NCBI RefSeq assembly: GCF_000732615.1
Contig: NZ_JPGL01000020.1
Coordinates: forward strand, 1-64,000
DNA: 64,000 bases
Direction: 5' to 3'
From: Burkholderia paludis
GTDB taxonomy: Bacteria; Pseudomonadota; Gammaproteobacteria; Burkholderiales; Burkholderiaceae
Under the pieces are notes generated by a model. The model was not told the origin of the DNA and ran no database searches. It saw only the letters and a list, made by a program, of their open reading frames with translations. The position numbers and the translations under genes were made by a program. Numbering within the stretch: the first letter of the stretch is position 1; each line of letters opens with the position of its first letter. This document shows, piece by piece, positions 39,482 to 50,394 of the stretch.

Positions 39482-39790
39482 ATGACGGACGCCTTTCTCC
39501 ACGCCTCGCCCGACGAGCGCATCGCCCTGATCGAAGCGCGCCTCACCGCGTCGCTCGCCCCGCTGTCGCTCGCCGTGCGCGACGACAGCGCGCAGCACGC
39601 GGGCCACGCCGGCGCGTCCTCCGGCGGCCATTACACGGTCACGATCGTGTCGGCCGCCTTCGCGGGCAAGCCGCGCGTCGCGCGGCACCGGCTGGTGTAT
39701 GATGCGCTCGCCGATGCGATGCAGCGCGGCATTCACGCGCTTGCGATCGTGGCTTACACGCCCGAAGAATTCAACGAATCTTCAATCTAG
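39482..39790 (+). CDS. bolA: BolA-family protein
   Basis: A 102-residue protein of the BolA/IbaG fold: RIALIEARLTASLAPLSLAVRDDSAQHAGH, then HYTVTIVSAAFAGKPRVARHRLVYDAL, and a C-terminal HALAIVAYTPEEF. The conserved His and the FAGKPRVARHRLVY helix match BolA. BolA proteins act with monothiol glutaredoxins in Fe-S handling and affect cell shape. Translationally coupled to yciB (one-base gap). Confidence 0.92.
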   Translation: MTDAFLHASPDERIALIEARLTASLAPLSLAVRDDSAQHAGHAGASSGGHYTVTIVSAAFAGKPRVARHRLVYDALADAMQRGIHALAIVAYTPEEFNESSI

Positions 39791-39808
39791 TCTCATTAGG
39801 AATTCCCG

Positions 39809-40591
39809 ATGATCCTGAAATCCCCCCGCCTGTGGGTTGCGGCGGCCGCATTCGCGGCGGCACCGGCATTTGCCCAGAACATCGCCGTCGTCAACGGCAC
39901 GCCGATTCCGAAATCGCGCGCCGACGCGATGGTCGCGCAGCTCGTCCAGCAAGGACAGACCGACGGCCCGCAACTGCAGCAGGCCGTGCGCCAGGAACTC
40001 GTGAACCGCGAAATCCTGATGCAGGAAGCGATCCGCGAAGGCATCCCGAACCGTCCGGACGTGAAGGCGCAGGTGGCAGTCGCGCAGCAGACCGTCGTGC
40101 TGCGTTCGATGATCGAGAACTTCCTGAAGAAGAACCAGCCGACCGACGCCGAGGTGAAGGCGCGTTACGACGAGCTCGTCAAGGGCGTCGGCGGCAACCG
40201 CGAATATCACCTGCACCACATCCTCGTCGACAACGAGCAGCAGGCGAAGGACCTGATCGCGAAGATCAAGGCCGGCGCGAAGTTCGAGGATCTCGCGAAG
40301 CAATACTCGAAGGATCCGGGTTCGGGCAAGAACGGCGGCGATCTCGACTGGTCGGACCCGAAGGCGTACGTGCCGGAATTCGCGGCGGCCGCGCAGAAGC
40401 TGCAGAAAGGCCAGATGACCGATGCCCCGGTGAAGACGCAGTTCGGCTGGCACATCATCCGCGTCGACGACATCCGCGACATCGCACCGCCGCCGCTCGA
40501 GCAGGTGAAGGCGCAGATCGCGCAGCAACTCGTGCAGCAGAAGCTGCAGGCGTTCGAGGAAGGCCTGCGCCAGCAGGCGAAGATCCAGTAA
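39809..40591 (+). CDS. Periplasmic parvulin-type peptidyl-prolyl isomerase
   Basis: A 260-residue protein with signal peptide (residues 1-22, ending AFAQ), a SurA-like N-terminal helical region (residues 23-125), and a parvulin domain at about 130-222 (EYHLHHILVDNEQQAKDLI ... SKDPGSGKNGGDLDW ... VKTQFGWHIIRVDDI), then a short C-terminal helix. It speeds prolyl isomerisation in exported proteins. Located 18 bases after bolA, last gene of the unit before a terminator. Confidence 0.94.
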   Translation: MILKSPRLWVAAAAFAAAPAFAQNIAVVNGTPIPKSRADAMVAQLVQQGQTDGPQLQQAVRQELVNREILMQEAIREGIPNRPDVKAQVAVAQQTVVLRSMIENFLKKNQPTDAEVKARYDELVKGVGGNREYHLHHILVDNEQQAKDLIAKIKAGAKFEDLAKQYSKDPGSGKNGGDLDWSDPKAYVPEFAAAAQKLQKGQMTDAPVKTQFGWHIIRVDDIRDIAPPPLEQVKAQIAQQLVQQKLQAFEEGLRQQAKIQ

Positions 40592-40623
40592 CGCCCGCGC
40601 ACGCCGTACGCGCAGATCGAAAG

Positions 40624-40649
40624 GCCGCTCCTCGGAGCGGCTTTTTGTT
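40624..40649 (+). terminator. Terminator after the parvulin gene
   Basis: Stem GCCGCTC/GAGCGGC with a CTCG loop followed by TTTTTGTTTT. Confidence 0.88.
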
Positions 40650-40692
40650 TTGGCGCGCGGCGTGCGTGCGGCCGCCTTGGCCGCCGTGCAAT

Positions 40693-40716
40693 AAAAAAGC
40701 CGCTCCGAAGAGCGGC
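40693..40716 (-). terminator. Terminator after the convergent GNAT gene
   Basis: Minus-strand stem GCCGCTC/GAGCGGC with a 4-base loop (arms 40699-40705 and 40710-40716) followed by a six-T run. It uses the same stem sequence as the parvulin terminator 75 bases away. Confidence 0.85.
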
Positions 40717-40758
40717 CATCGTCACACCGGCCGGCAACCGGCCGCCCCGCCGCGTTCG

Positions 40759-41304
40759 CTAAGCGGGATAGAACACGTCGTGATAGCGAACGGCACCCGA
40801 CGGCCGCGGAGCGACTGCGTCGAACGACTGCGCGAGGAAATACTCGGGCGGCACGTCCGGAAACACGATGTCGCCGGACGGCTCGAACCCGAACCGCGCG
40901 TAGTACGCGGGATCGCCGAGCACGACGCAGCCGCGCGCGCCCAGCCGGCGCAACGCGTCGAGCGCCGTGCGCACCAGCCCCGCGCCGACGCTCTGCCGCT
41001 GGCATTCGGGCAGCACCGCGAGCGGCGCCAGCCCGTACCAGCCCTGGTTGCCGGACGGTTCGCCGCCGATCGACACCGGCGAGCACGCGACGTGACCGAT
41101 GATGCGGCCGTCGCGCTCCGCGACGAGCGAGACGCTCAACGCACCGTCCGCGCGCAGCGCGTCGACGATCCGCCGCTCGAACTCGCCGCCCTGCGGCTCG
41201 CCCGCGAACGCGGCGACGATCACGCGGCCGATCGCATCGACGTCGCGCTTGCGCTCGTCGCGCAACGTGACGACCTCGACGGGTGCGTTCGGATCGACCA
41301 TCAT
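40759..41304 (-). CDS. GNAT-family N-acetyltransferase (YhbS-like)
   Basis: A 181-residue GNAT resembling YhbS: FAGEPQGGEFERRIVDALRADGAL, then LAPLAVLPECQRQSVGAGLVRTALDAL (acetyl-CoA motif A) and VVLGDPAYYARFGFEPSG. It probably acetylates a small molecule or N-terminus; the substrate is unknown. Two ATG codons in tandem (41299-41304) give alternative starts one residue apart. The gene begins 5 bases after the purL stop codon, so it is probably read from the purL transcript. Confidence 0.9.
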   Translation of the reverse strand: MMVDPNAPVEVVTLRDERKRDVDAIGRVIVAAFAGEPQGGEFERRIVDALRADGALSVSLVAERDGRIIGHVACSPVSIGGEPSGNQGWYGLAPLAVLPECQRQSVGAGLVRTALDALRRLGARGCVVLGDPAYYARFGFEPSGDIVFPDVPPEYFLAQSFDAVAPRPSGAVRYHDVFYPA

Positions 41305-41309
41305 CCGTG

Positions 41310-44300
41310 TCAGCCGATCCAGCGGCGCGCGTTGCGGAACACGCGCATCCACGGGCTCGCCTCACCCCAGCCTTCCGGGTGCCAGCTCATCGCGACCGTA
41401 CGGTGCACGCGCTCCATGTGCGGCATCAGCACCGAGAAGCGGCCGTCGGCCGTCGTGACCGACGTGATGCCGGCCGGCGACCCGTTCGGATTGAACGGAT
41501 AGCGCTCGGTCGCTTCGCCGCGATGGTCGACGAAACGCATCGAAACCGCGACGCGATCGATGTCGCCCTGCTGCGAGAAGTCCGCATAGCCTTCGCCGTG
41601 CGCGACCGCGACCGGAATCCGCGAGCCTTCCATCCCCGCGAAGAAGATCGACGGCGATTGCTGCACCTCGACGAACGAGAAACGCGCCTCGAACTGCTCG
41701 GACTTGTTGCGCGTGAACTTCGGCCATGCTTCGGCGCCCGGGATCATCGATGCGAGGCTCGACAGCATCTGGCAGCCATTGCAGATGCCGAGCGCGAACG
41801 TGTCGGGACGCGCGAAGAATGCCGAGAACATGTCGGCGAGGTTCGCGTTGAAGCGGATCGTCTTCGCCCAGCCTTCGCCCGCGCCCAGAACGTCACCGTA
41901 CGAGAAGCCGCCGCATGCGACCGCGCCCGCGAAATCGGCGAGCGTCGCACGGCCGGCGAGCAGGTCGCTCATGTGCACGTCGTGCGCATCGAAGCCCGCG
42001 CGGTCGAACGCGTAAGCCGTCTCGAGATGCGAGTTCACGCCCTGCTCGCGCAGGATCGCGACGCGCGGACGCGCGCCCGTCGCGATGAACGGCGCGGCGA
42101 CGTCGTCGGCCGGATCGAAACCCAGCACCGGCGAAATGCCCGGATCGGCCGCGTCGAGCAGCGCGTCGTATTCGGCATCCGCGCACGCGGGGTTGTCCCG
42201 CAGGCGCGCGATGCGCCAGCTCACTTCGCTCCATGCGCGATGCAGTTCGACGCGCGGTGCGTCGAAGACCTTCTTCGCATCGCGGTACACCTCGATCACG
42301 TCGCGATCGTTCACCGACCCGATCACGTGCGAGCACGTCGACAGGCCAAACTCGCGCAATACGCCGAGCACTGCGTCGCGGTCGGCCGAACGCACCTGCA
42401 CGACGGCGCCGAGTTCCTCGGAGAACAGCGCGCGCAGCGTGCGGTCGTCGCGGCGGCCGCTCGTCTGCTTGGCCCAGTCCTTCGCGTCGCCGTAGTCGGA
42501 TTCGTGATTCGGGTCGAGCGTCAGCATGTCGACGTTCAGCGACACGCCCGTGTGGCCCGCGAACGCCATTTCGCACACCGTCGCCCACAGGCCGCCGTCC
42601 GAGCGGTCGTGGTACGCCAGCAGCTTGTCCTGCGCATTGAGCGACTGGATCGCGTCGAAGAAACGCTTCAGGTCTTGCGCGTCGTCGACGTCCGGCGTGG
42701 CGTCGCCGACCTGCTGCGTGACCTGCGCGAAGATGCTGCCGCCCATCCGGTTCTTGCCGCGGCCGAGATCGATCGCGATCAGCACGCTGTCGCCGGCATC
42801 GGCGGCGCGGCGCAGTTGCGGCGTCAGGTGACGGCGCACATCCTCGACCGGCGCGAACGCGGAAATGATCAGCGACACCGGCGACACGACTTCCTTCGCG
42901 ACGCCCTGCTCGTCCCACTTCGTCTTCATCGACAGCGAATCCTTGCCGACCGGGATGCCGATCCCGAGCGCCGGGCACAGCTCCATGCCGATCGCCCTGA
43001 CCGTGTCGAACAGCGCGGCGTCCTCGCCGGCGGTGCCGCATGCGGCCATCCAGTTGGCCGACAGCTTCAGCTTGTCGAGCGACGCGATCGGCGCGCTCGC
43101 GATGTTCGTGATCGCCTCGCCGACCGCCATGCGGCCCGATGCCGGCGCGTCGATCACCGCGAGCGGCGTGCGCTCGGCCATCGTCATCGCCTCGCCCTTG
43201 AAGCCCTTGTAGTCGAGCGCGGTGACCGCGCAGTCGGCCACCGGCACCTGCCACGGGCCCACCATCTGGTCGCGCACCGACGTGCCGCCGACCGAACGGT
43301 CGCCGATCGTGATCAGGAACGACTTGCTGCCGACCGTCGGGTGCTTCAGCACGTCGACCGCGACTTCCGACAGCGCGATGCCCGTCACGTCGACCGGCGC
43401 GCGCTCGGTCGCCACGCGCGCGACGTCGCGATGCATGCGCGGCGGCTTGCCGAGCAGCACTTCCATCGGCATGTCGACCGGGTATTCGTCGGCGCCGGTC
43501 GCCTCGTCGTCGACGAGTTTCAACTGGCGTTCGTCGGTCGCGACACCGACCACCGCGAACGGGCAACGCTCACGTACGCAGATCGCCTCGAAGCGCGGCA
43601 GGTCGGCCGGCGCGATCGCCAGCACGTAGCGCTCCTGCGCTTCGTTCGACCAGATTTCGCGCGGCGACAGGCCCGATTCCTCGAGCGCGACCTTGCGCAG
43701 CTCGAAGCGTGCGCCCTTGCCGGCGCCGTCGACGATTTCGGGGAACGCGTTCGACAGGCCGCCCGCGCCGACGTCGTGGATGCTCAGGATCGGGTTGTCC
43801 GCGCCGAGCTGCCAGCAGCCGTTGATCACTTCCTGCGCGCGCCGCTCGATTTCGGGGTTGCCGCGCTGCACCGAGTCGAAGTCGAGTTCGGCCGTGTTCG
43901 CGCCGGTCGCCATCGAGCTCGCGGCGCCGCCGCCCATGCCGATCCGCATGCCGGGGCCGCCGATCTGGATCAGCAGCGAGCCTGCCGGCACGTCGTGCTT
44001 GTGCGTATGTTGATCGGCGATGTTGCCGAGGCCGCCCGCGATCATGATCGGCTTGTGATAGCCGCGCACCTGGCCGTCGACGTTCTGCTCGTACACACGG
44101 AAGTAGCCGCCGAGGTTCGGGCGGCCGAATTCGTTGTTGAACGCGGCGCCGCCGAGCGGGCCGTCGATCATGATCTGCAGCGGCGACGCGATGCGGTCCG
44201 GACGGCCGTACGGGCCGTGTGCGTCGTTCGGGTTGCGCTCACCGACCGGCTGGGCCGCATCGCGTGCGTTTTCCCACGACTGGCGTGCGTCGGGCAGATC

Positions 44301-45374
44301 GAGGTTCGACACGGTGAAGCCCGTGAGGCCGGCCTTCGGGCGCGCACCGCGGCCCGTCGCGCCTTCGTCGCGGATCTCGCCGCCCGCGCCGGTCGCCGCG
44401 CCCGGGAACGGCGAGATCGCCGTCGGGTGGTTGTGCGTCTCGACCTTCATCAGCGTGTGCGTGAGCTCGGTGTGGCGGCCGTAGCGCTCGCCCGGCTCGC
44501 CGGTCGCGCCCGCGTTGCGCGGGAACCAGCGCTCGGCTTCGGCGCCGACCATGATCGACGAGTTGTCCGAATACGCGACGATCGTGCCCTGCGGGCTCAG
44601 CTTCTCGGTGTTGCGGATCATCGCGAACAGCGACATGTCCTGCGCCTCGCCGTCGATCGTCCATTGCGCGTTGAAGATCTTGTGGCGGCAGTGCTCGCTG
44701 TTCGCCTGCGCGAACATCATCAGTTCCACGTCGGTCGGGTTGCGTTCGAGCTTGCGGAACGCGTCGACCAGGTAGTCGATCTCGTCGTCGGCGAGCGCCA
44801 GGCCCAGCTCGACGTTCGCGCGTTCGAGCGCGCCGCGGCCCACGCCCAGCACGTCGACGCTCGTCAGCGGCTTGGCCGGCAGTTCGTCGAACAGGTGCTT
44901 CGCGTCGTCGCGCGCCGCGACCACGCTTTCGGTCATCCGGTCATGCAGCGCGGCCGCGACGGCTGCGCGCGCGTCGTCGGACAGCGCCTTCTTGCCGCCG
45001 AGCAAGCCCGACTTCAGCGTGACCGTGAACTCGACGCCGCGCTCGATGCGGCGCACGCGCGTGAGGCCGCAGTGCTGCGCGATGTCGGTCGCCTTGCTCG
45101 CCCACGGCGAAACCGTGCCGAAGCGCGGCAGTACGACGAAGGTCTCGGCCGCGCCCTTCTCGGCCGCCGGCACGAACGGCGCGCCGTAGTGCATCAGCGC
45201 GTCGATGCGCGCGCTGTCGTCGGCCGTCAGCGGCTCGGCAGCATTGACGAAGTGCAGGAACTGGCCGCGCACCGCGACGATGTTGCCGTCGATTTGCCTG
45301 AGCGTGTCGAGCAGACGGGTTTGACGGAAATCGGAGAGGGCCGAAGCGCCGGGAAAACACGAGAAGTGAGCCAT
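41310..45374 (-). CDS. purL: Phosphoribosylformylglycinamidine synthase (FGAM synthase)
   Basis: Fourth step of purine synthesis: FGAR + glutamine + ATP to FGAM. The 1354-residue single-chain form holds an N-terminal PurS-like region, two AIRS-type domains ([43 protein letters not shown]) and a C-terminal glutaminase with nucleophile Cys in [12 protein letters not shown] and His/Glu near the end. ATG at 45372-45374 ([13 protein letters not shown]) is the usual start. Confidence 0.97.
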   Translation of the reverse strand: MAHFSCFPGASALSDFRQTRLLDTLRQIDGNIVAVRGQFLHFVNAAEPLTADDSARIDALMHYGAPFVPAAEKGAAETFVVLPRFGTVSPWASKATDIAQHCGLTRVRRIERGVEFTVTLKSGLLGGKKALSDDARAAVAAALHDRMTESVVAARDDAKHLFDELPAKPLTSVDVLGVGRGALERANVELGLALADDEIDYLVDAFRKLERNPTDVELMMFAQANSEHCRHKIFNAQWTIDGEAQDMSLFAMIRNTEKLSPQGTIVAYSDNSSIMVGAEAERWFPRNAGATGEPGERYGRHTELTHTLMKVETHNHPTAISPFPGAATGAGGEIRDEGATGRGARPKAGLTGFTVSNLDLPDARQSWENARDAAQPVGERNPNDAHGPYGRPDRIASPLQIMIDGPLGGAAFNNEFGRPNLGGYFRVYEQNVDGQVRGYHKPIMIAGGLGNIADQHTHKHDVPAGSLLIQIGGPGMRIGMGGGAASSMATGANTAELDFDSVQRGNPEIERRAQEVINGCWQLGADNPILSIHDVGAGGLSNAFPEIVDGAGKGARFELRKVALEESGLSPREIWSNEAQERYVLAIAPADLPRFEAICVRERCPFAVVGVATDERQLKLVDDEATGADEYPVDMPMEVLLGKPPRMHRDVARVATERAPVDVTGIALSEVAVDVLKHPTVGSKSFLITIGDRSVGGTSVRDQMVGPWQVPVADCAVTALDYKGFKGEAMTMAERTPLAVIDAPASGRMAVGEAITNIASAPIASLDKLKLSANWMAACGTAGEDAALFDTVRAIGMELCPALGIGIPVGKDSLSMKTKWDEQGVAKEVVSPVSLIISAFAPVEDVRRHLTPQLRRAADAGDSVLIAIDLGRGKNRMGGSIFAQVTQQVGDATPDVDDAQDLKRFFDAIQSLNAQDKLLAYHDRSDGGLWATVCEMAFAGHTGVSLNVDMLTLDPNHESDYGDAKDWAKQTSGRRDDRTLRALFSEELGAVVQVRSADRDAVLGVLREFGLSTCSHVIGSVNDRDVIEVYRDAKKVFDAPRVELHRAWSEVSWRIARLRDNPACADAEYDALLDAADPGISPVLGFDPADDVAAPFIATGARPRVAILREQGVNSHLETAYAFDRAGFDAHDVHMSDLLAGRATLADFAGAVACGGFSYGDVLGAGEGWAKTIRFNANLADMFSAFFARPDTFALGICNGCQMLSSLASMIPGAEAWPKFTRNKSEQFEARFSFVEVQQSPSIFFAGMEGSRIPVAVAHGEGYADFSQQGDIDRVAVSMRFVDHRGEATERYPFNPNGSPAGITSVTTADGRFSVLMPHMERVHRTVAMSWHPEGWGEASPWMRVFRNARRWIG

Positions 45375-45704
45375 GGGCTGGACTGACGTCGATGAGTCGC
45401 GCGAGGTGGCGACGTGGGGCGAAAGGAAGGCCGTAATTATACCCGGAAGTCGGTCGCCCAAGACCGGCCGATCGGCGGCCCGCATGCACCGCAACGGTGC
45501 CGCGCCGCGCGCCGCGCCCGGCGGGCCGCCGGGCCGGCCCGCGCAGGCGCGGCGGCCGGGGCGCGCGGCGCGATGGCCCGGCGCGTGCTCGCGCGGCGCC
45601 GGTTCCCGCGATTTTGGCGCTATCATTCCGGGTTCACCGGGCCGGGGCCCTCAGCGAATTCTCACCGGACGGCGCATGCGCGCCGCCCGTCATCGAAGCA
45701 ATCC
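45375..45704. other. 330-base divergent region between purL and the D-amino acid dehydrogenase gene
   Basis: No gene is seen. The left part holds the candidate purL -10 box. The middle (about 45480-45600) is an extremely GC-rich, low-complexity stretch of GC-only runs. The right part has a TATCAT (about 45620) that may serve the rightward gene. No PurR-type operator was recognised. Confidence 0.5.
45436..45441 (-). promoter_or_regulatory. Candidate -10 box of purL
   Basis: Minus strand TATAAT, a consensus match, 61 bases upstream of the purL start. The -35 region is weak. Confidence 0.5.
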
Positions 45705-47006
45705 ATGGATGTCATCGTCATCGGCGGCGGAATCAGCGGCGTCGCCACCGCCTACCAGTTGCGCGCGGCCGGCCACCACGTGTGCGTGGTCGAGCGCCAC
45801 GCGACCGTCGCGCAGGGTTCGACCTACGGCGACGGCGGCGCGCTGCTGCCGAGCCCGCTCGACGTCTGGTTCGGCCCGACCTTCATGCGCCAGCGCCAGC
45901 CGCGCGACAGCGGCATCATCTACAAGCCGGGCTTCAACGGCGGTGTGCGCCGCTTCGTCAAGCAACTCGGCGCGCTGCGCGATCCCGACGCGTTCGCCGC
46001 CCAGTACGCGCGGCTGCGCCCGCTGATCGACGCATCGCGCGACGCACTCGCCGACATCGAGGCGCGCCTCAAGCTCGAATTCGAGCAGAAAGCCGGCATC
46101 CTGCACGTCGTGCGCAACCCGCGCGACTGGGAAGCGCTGCAGCCCGCGCTCGACCTGCTGCGCACGCTCGACCAGCCGTACCGCCCGCTCACCGCCGACG
46201 AATGCGCGGCGCTCGAGCCGTCGGTGCCCGCCGAACCCGGCTTCGCCGGCGGCGTGCTGCTCGAGACCGAACGCACCGGGAACTGCCCGCTGTTCACGAA
46301 ACTGGTCAAGCAAACCCTCGACGAGCATGGCGTGCAGTTCCGCTTCGGCGCCAACGTCGCCGCGATCCGTGTCGACACCGGCCGCGCCGCGGTAGAGCTC
46401 GTGCCACCGGGCCACCGCAACGCGTCGAACGCGCGCGCGGTCGACGTGATTTCCGCCGACGCGATCGTGGTCGCCGCGGGCGTCGGCAGCCTGCCGCTGC
46501 TCGAACGGCTGGGCTGGCGCCCGCCGCTGCATCCGGTGCGGGTCCATACGCTCACCGCGCCGATCGCCTACGAAGAATACGCGCCGCACATGAACGTCGT
46601 CGATTCGATCAAGCGAATCTCGATCACGCGCACCCATCAGCGGCTACGCGTCGGCGGAGGCGCCGTGCTGCAGAGCCGGCAAGACACCGCGAAACCGCTC
46701 GCCGAGCCGCTGTCCGAGGCCGCGCTCGCGCTGCTCGGCCAGGCCGTCCACGACTGGGCGCCCGGCGCCGCGAGGATCTCGGCCGCCCTGTCCTGGCAAG
46801 GCACGCAGTTGCTGTCCCCGGACGGCCTGCCGGTCGTGGGTCCGACCCCGCATCCGCGCGTGTTCGTCAACTTCGGGCATGGCCCGGCCGGCTGGGGGCT
46901 CGCGTGCGGGTCTGCTAAAGTGGTGACCGACTACCTCGGCGGCGACGTGCAGCACTGGCCCGCCGATACGCTCGCCGCGCTGCGCGCCGGGCGCTTCACG
47001 ACCTGA
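45705..47006 (+). CDS. D-amino acid dehydrogenase (DadA-like FAD oxidoreductase)
   Basis: A 433-residue DAO-superfamily flavoprotein starting MDVIVIGGGISGVATAYQLRAAG, the FAD-binding Rossmann motif, and ending with the second FAD signature (LSPDGLPVVGPTPHPRVFVNFGHGPAGWGLACGSAKVV). The STYGDGGALLPSP segment after the dinucleotide fold is typical of DadA. It probably oxidises D-amino acids to 2-oxoacids, passing electrons to quinone. The family match is firm; that it is the main DadA is not shown, as no alanine racemase gene is beside it. Confidence 0.87.
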   Translation: MDVIVIGGGISGVATAYQLRAAGHHVCVVERHATVAQGSTYGDGGALLPSPLDVWFGPTFMRQRQPRDSGIIYKPGFNGGVRRFVKQLGALRDPDAFAAQYARLRPLIDASRDALADIEARLKLEFEQKAGILHVVRNPRDWEALQPALDLLRTLDQPYRPLTADECAALEPSVPAEPGFAGGVLLETERTGNCPLFTKLVKQTLDEHGVQFRFGANVAAIRVDTGRAAVELVPPGHRNASNARAVDVISADAIVVAAGVGSLPLLERLGWRPPLHPVRVHTLTAPIAYEEYAPHMNVVDSIKRISITRTHQRLRVGGGAVLQSRQDTAKPLAEPLSEAALALLGQAVHDWAPGAARISAALSWQGTQLLSPDGLPVVGPTPHPRVFVNFGHGPAGWGLACGSAKVVTDYLGGDVQHWPADTLAALRAGRFTT

Positions 47007-47058
47007 GCGCCGCGGGCTCGTCCCCGGCAGCCGCCCTGCCAGCCGCCACGACCCCGCG

Positions 47059-48603
47059 ATGACCACGACCCGCCCGCTTCCCGATTCCGATCCGATCGCG
47101 CTGCTGCGCGTCGCCGACCTGCGTGCGGCCGAAGCCGACGCCGCCGCGGCGCTGCCGCCGCACACGCTGATGGGGCGCGCAGGCGCGGCCGCCGCGCGCT
47201 GGCTGTCCGAGCGCGCCGCCGGCGACGACCGCCCCGTGTGGTTCGCGGTCGGCCCCGGCAACAACGGCGGCGACGCGCTGGTTGCCGCCGCGCATCTTCA
47301 GCAGCTCGGCGTCGCGACCCAGGCGTGGATGCCCGTGCCGGTGAAACCCGACGATGCGCAATGGGCGCTCGGCCTCGCACGCGCGGCCGGCGTACCGTTG
47401 TCGGCCACGCCGCCCGCATCGCTGGACGGCTATGCGTGGGTCGTCGACGGGCTGTTCGGCATCGGCCTCGGCCGCGCGCTCGACGGCGCCTTCGCCGTGC
47501 AGGCCGCCCGCATCGCCGCGCATGCGCGCAGCGGCGGCCGCGTGCTCGCGCTCGACGTCCCGAGCGGGCTCGACGGCGACACGGGGCAGATCGTCGGCGC
47601 GGGCGCCGCCGTCGCCGCTACCCACACGCTCACCTTCATCGGCGCGAAGCCGGGCCTTTACACCGGCGAAGGCCGCGATCTCGCCGGCGAGATCGAGGTC
47701 GCCTCGCTCGACGTCGCGCCGCCCGCCGCGCCGGCCATCGTGCTGAATGCACCCGCGCGGTTCGCCGCGGCGCTGCCCGCACGCGCCTTCGCGTCCCACA
47801 AGGGCACGTACGGCAGCCTCGCGGTGCTCGGCGGCGACACGGGCATGTGCGGCGCGCCGATCCTCGCCGCGCGCGCCGCGCTGTTCACGGGCGCCGGCAA
47901 GGTGCACGTCGGCTTCCTCGGCGCCGGCGCACCGCCGTACGACCCGCCGTTCCCCGAACTGATGCTGCATCCGGCCGACAGCCTTGCGCTCGACGCGATG
48001 ACCGCGATCGCGGCCGGCTGCGGGCTCGGCACGCGCGAAGCCGCGGCGACCCTCGTGCGCGACGTGCTTGCGCACGACGCCGCGACGCTGCTCGATGCCG
48101 ACGCGCTGAACCTCGTGGCGACCCATGCCGATCTCGCGGCCGCCGTCGCCGCGCGCGGTGCGCGCGGCAATCCCTGTGTACTGACGCCGCATCCGCTCGA
48201 AGCCGCTCGGCTGCTCGGCTGCGATACCGCAACGGTCCAGCGCGACCGCATCGCGGCCGCGCAGGCGCTCGCCGCGCGCCATGCGGCCATCGTCGTGCTG
48301 AAAGGCTCGGGCACGGTGATCGCGGCGCCCGACGGCCGCGTGACGATCAACCCGACCGGCAACGCGGCGCTTGCCACGGGCGGCACCGGCGACGTGCTCG
48401 GCGGCCTGATCGGCGCATGGCTCGCGCAACGCGTCGCACCCTACGAGGCGGCGCTTGCGGGCGTCTACCTGCACGGCCTCGCGGCCGACACGCTGACCGC
48501 GCAGGGCACCGGCCCGGCCGGGCTCACGGCCGGCGAACTCGCGCCTGCGGTGCGTGCACTGATCAACCGCCTTTTTTACCCGTCGCCGCGCGCCGACACA
48601 TAA
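47059..48603 (+). CDS. nnr: Bifunctional NAD(P)H-hydrate epimerase/dehydratase
   Basis: Repairs hydrated NAD(P)H. The 514-residue protein has an N-terminal YjeF epimerase domain (about 15-215; VGPGNNGGDALVAA, VDGLFGIGLGR, DVPSGLDGDTGQ) and a C-terminal ribokinase-fold dehydratase domain (about 230-505; HKGTYGSLAVLGGD, LTPHPLEAARLLG, GNAALATGGTGDVLGGLIGAWLAQ). It starts 52 bases after the dehydrogenase gene. Confidence 0.95.
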   Translation: MTTTRPLPDSDPIALLRVADLRAAEADAAAALPPHTLMGRAGAAAARWLSERAAGDDRPVWFAVGPGNNGGDALVAAAHLQQLGVATQAWMPVPVKPDDAQWALGLARAAGVPLSATPPASLDGYAWVVDGLFGIGLGRALDGAFAVQAARIAAHARSGGRVLALDVPSGLDGDTGQIVGAGAAVAATHTLTFIGAKPGLYTGEGRDLAGEIEVASLDVAPPAAPAIVLNAPARFAAALPARAFASHKGTYGSLAVLGGDTGMCGAPILAARAALFTGAGKVHVGFLGAGAPPYDPPFPELMLHPADSLALDAMTAIAAGCGLGTREAAATLVRDVLAHDAATLLDADALNLVATHADLAAAVAARGARGNPCVLTPHPLEAARLLGCDTATVQRDRIAAAQALAARHAAIVVLKGSGTVIAAPDGRVTINPTGNAALATGGTGDVLGGLIGAWLAQRVAPYEAALAGVYLHGLAADTLTAQGTGPAGLTAGELAPAVRALINRLFYPSPRADT

Positions 48604-48609
48604 CGCCGC

Positions 48610-48615
48610 TATACT
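48610..48615 (+). promoter_or_regulatory. Candidate -10 box of pgi
   Basis: TATACT lies about 100 bases before the pgi start. No good -35 is seen, so this is tentative. Confidence 0.3.
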
Positions 48616-48711
48616 GACTGCCCCGCCGCACGGCGGCCCCCTTGTCCGCCGGCCTTCCGATTCCGCCGGGCCGGCGCGGCATTTCCCGATTCACGCCTCA
48701 CTCGAACCGCC

Positions 48712-50334
48712 ATGACGCTGAATTCGTTCCCCGCCTGGACTGCCCTTCAATCCCACTTCGGGCAGATCCGTCACGCCCGGCTGCGCGACTGGTTCGCGCC
48801 GGAAAACGACCGTGCGCCGACCCGCGCCGAGCGCTTCACGCTCGCGGGCGGCGGTCTCGCGGCCGACTTCTCGAAGAACCGCATCAACGACGACACGCTG
48901 CGCCTGCTCGTGCAGCTCGCGCGCGACGCGGGCGTCGAAGCGCGCCGCGACGCGATGTTCGCGGGCGAGATCGTCAACCCGACCGAAGGCCGTGCCGCGC
49001 TGCACACCGCGCTGCGCGCGACCGACCCGCACGCGCCGTTCCACGCACAGATCAGCGCCGAGCGCGCGAAGATGGCGACCTTCGCACGCGCCGTGCGCGG
49101 CGGCACGTGGACGGGCTACACCGGCAAGCGCATCCGCCACGTGATCAACATCGGCATCGGCGGTTCCGATCTCGGGCCGAAGATGGTCGTGCACGCGCTG
49201 CACCACGTCGCGACGCCGGAGATCTCCACCCACTTCGTATCGAACGTCGACGGCGCCGATCTCGCGCGCGTGCTCGAGCAGGTCGACCCGGAGGAAACGC
49301 TCGCGATCATCGTGTCGAAGACCTTCACGACGCTCGAGACGATGACCAACGCACGCTCGCTGCGCGACTGGTTCGTCGCGCGCGGCTGCCCCGAGGACGC
49401 GCTCGCGAAGCACTTCGTCGGCGTTTCGGCAAACCCGGCCGAAGTCGTGAAATTCGGCATCGCCGCGGACAACGTGTTCGAAATGTGGGACTGGGTCGGC
49501 GGCCGCTATTCGCTGTGGTCGGCGGTCGGCCTGTCGATCATGATCGCGATCGGCCCCGAGCAGTTCGACGAGCTGCTGGCCGGCGCGAACGACATGGACC
49601 GCCATTTCCGCGAAGCGCCGCTCGAGCGCAACCTGCCGGTGCTGCTCGGCCTGATCGGCATCTGGTACCGGAACTTCTTCGGTTCGCAGAGCTATCTCGT
49701 CGCGCCGTATTCGGAAGCACTGCACTACCTGCCGTCGTACCTGCAGCAGCTCGAGATGGAAAGCAACGGCAAATCCGCGCGCCTGGACGGCACCTTCGTC
49801 GACTACCCCACCTCGGCGGTCACGTGGGGCGAGCCGGGCACCAACGGCCAGCATGCGTTCTTCCAGATGCTGCACCAGGGGCCGACGATCGTGCCGATCG
49901 ACTTCATCGCGGTGCTGACGCCCGAGCACCCGCTCGCGAGCCATCATCCGAAGCTGCTCGCGAACTGCTTCGCGCAGAGCGAGGCGCTGATGCTCGGCCG
50001 CACGCTCGAGGAAGCGCGCGAGGTTGCCGGGCCCGGCAAGGAGGCGCTCGCGCCGCACCTGACGTTCCCCGGCAACCGCCCGACCACGACGCTGCTCGTC
50101 GACGCGCTGACGCCGCGCACGCTCGGCGCGCTGATCGCGCTTTACGAGCACAAGGTGCTCGTGCAGGCGACGATCTGGGACATCAACCCGTTCGACCAAT
50201 GGGGCGTGGAACTCGGCAAGATCCTCGGCAAGGTCGTCGAAGCCGACCTGACGGCCGGGTCGCTCGATCCCGCGAAGCACGATTCGTCGACCACCGCGCT
50301 GATCGAGCGCGCACGCTCGGCGCTCAAGCGCTGA
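48712..50334 (+). CDS. pgi: Glucose-6-phosphate isomerase
   Basis: Interconverts glucose-6-phosphate and fructose-6-phosphate. The 540-residue protein has the family motifs [26 protein letters not shown], both PGI signatures ([19 protein letters not shown] and, near the end, [13 protein letters not shown]), and the catalytic Glu and His residues in SYLVAPYSE and [12 protein letters not shown]. Cytoplasmic, normal length. Confidence 0.97.
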   Translation: MTLNSFPAWTALQSHFGQIRHARLRDWFAPENDRAPTRAERFTLAGGGLAADFSKNRINDDTLRLLVQLARDAGVEARRDAMFAGEIVNPTEGRAALHTALRATDPHAPFHAQISAERAKMATFARAVRGGTWTGYTGKRIRHVINIGIGGSDLGPKMVVHALHHVATPEISTHFVSNVDGADLARVLEQVDPEETLAIIVSKTFTTLETMTNARSLRDWFVARGCPEDALAKHFVGVSANPAEVVKFGIAADNVFEMWDWVGGRYSLWSAVGLSIMIAIGPEQFDELLAGANDMDRHFREAPLERNLPVLLGLIGIWYRNFFGSQSYLVAPYSEALHYLPSYLQQLEMESNGKSARLDGTFVDYPTSAVTWGEPGTNGQHAFFQMLHQGPTIVPIDFIAVLTPEHPLASHHPKLLANCFAQSEALMLGRTLEEAREVAGPGKEALAPHLTFPGNRPTTTLLVDALTPRTLGALIALYEHKVLVQATIWDINPFDQWGVELGKILGKVVEADLTAGSLDPAKHDSSTTALIERARSALKR

Positions 50335-50394
50335 CGCGACGGCGTCGCATGCTTGCCGGCGGCACGGCAGGAACCGCGCGGCCGGCGAAAAGAT

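Noticed and set aside
41283..45386. Very long open frame (about 1367 codons) opposite purL
   Set aside because: It mirrors the purL codons on the other strand. In such GC-rich DNA the antisense of a real gene stays open; the product is Arg/His/Asp-rich and matches no family.
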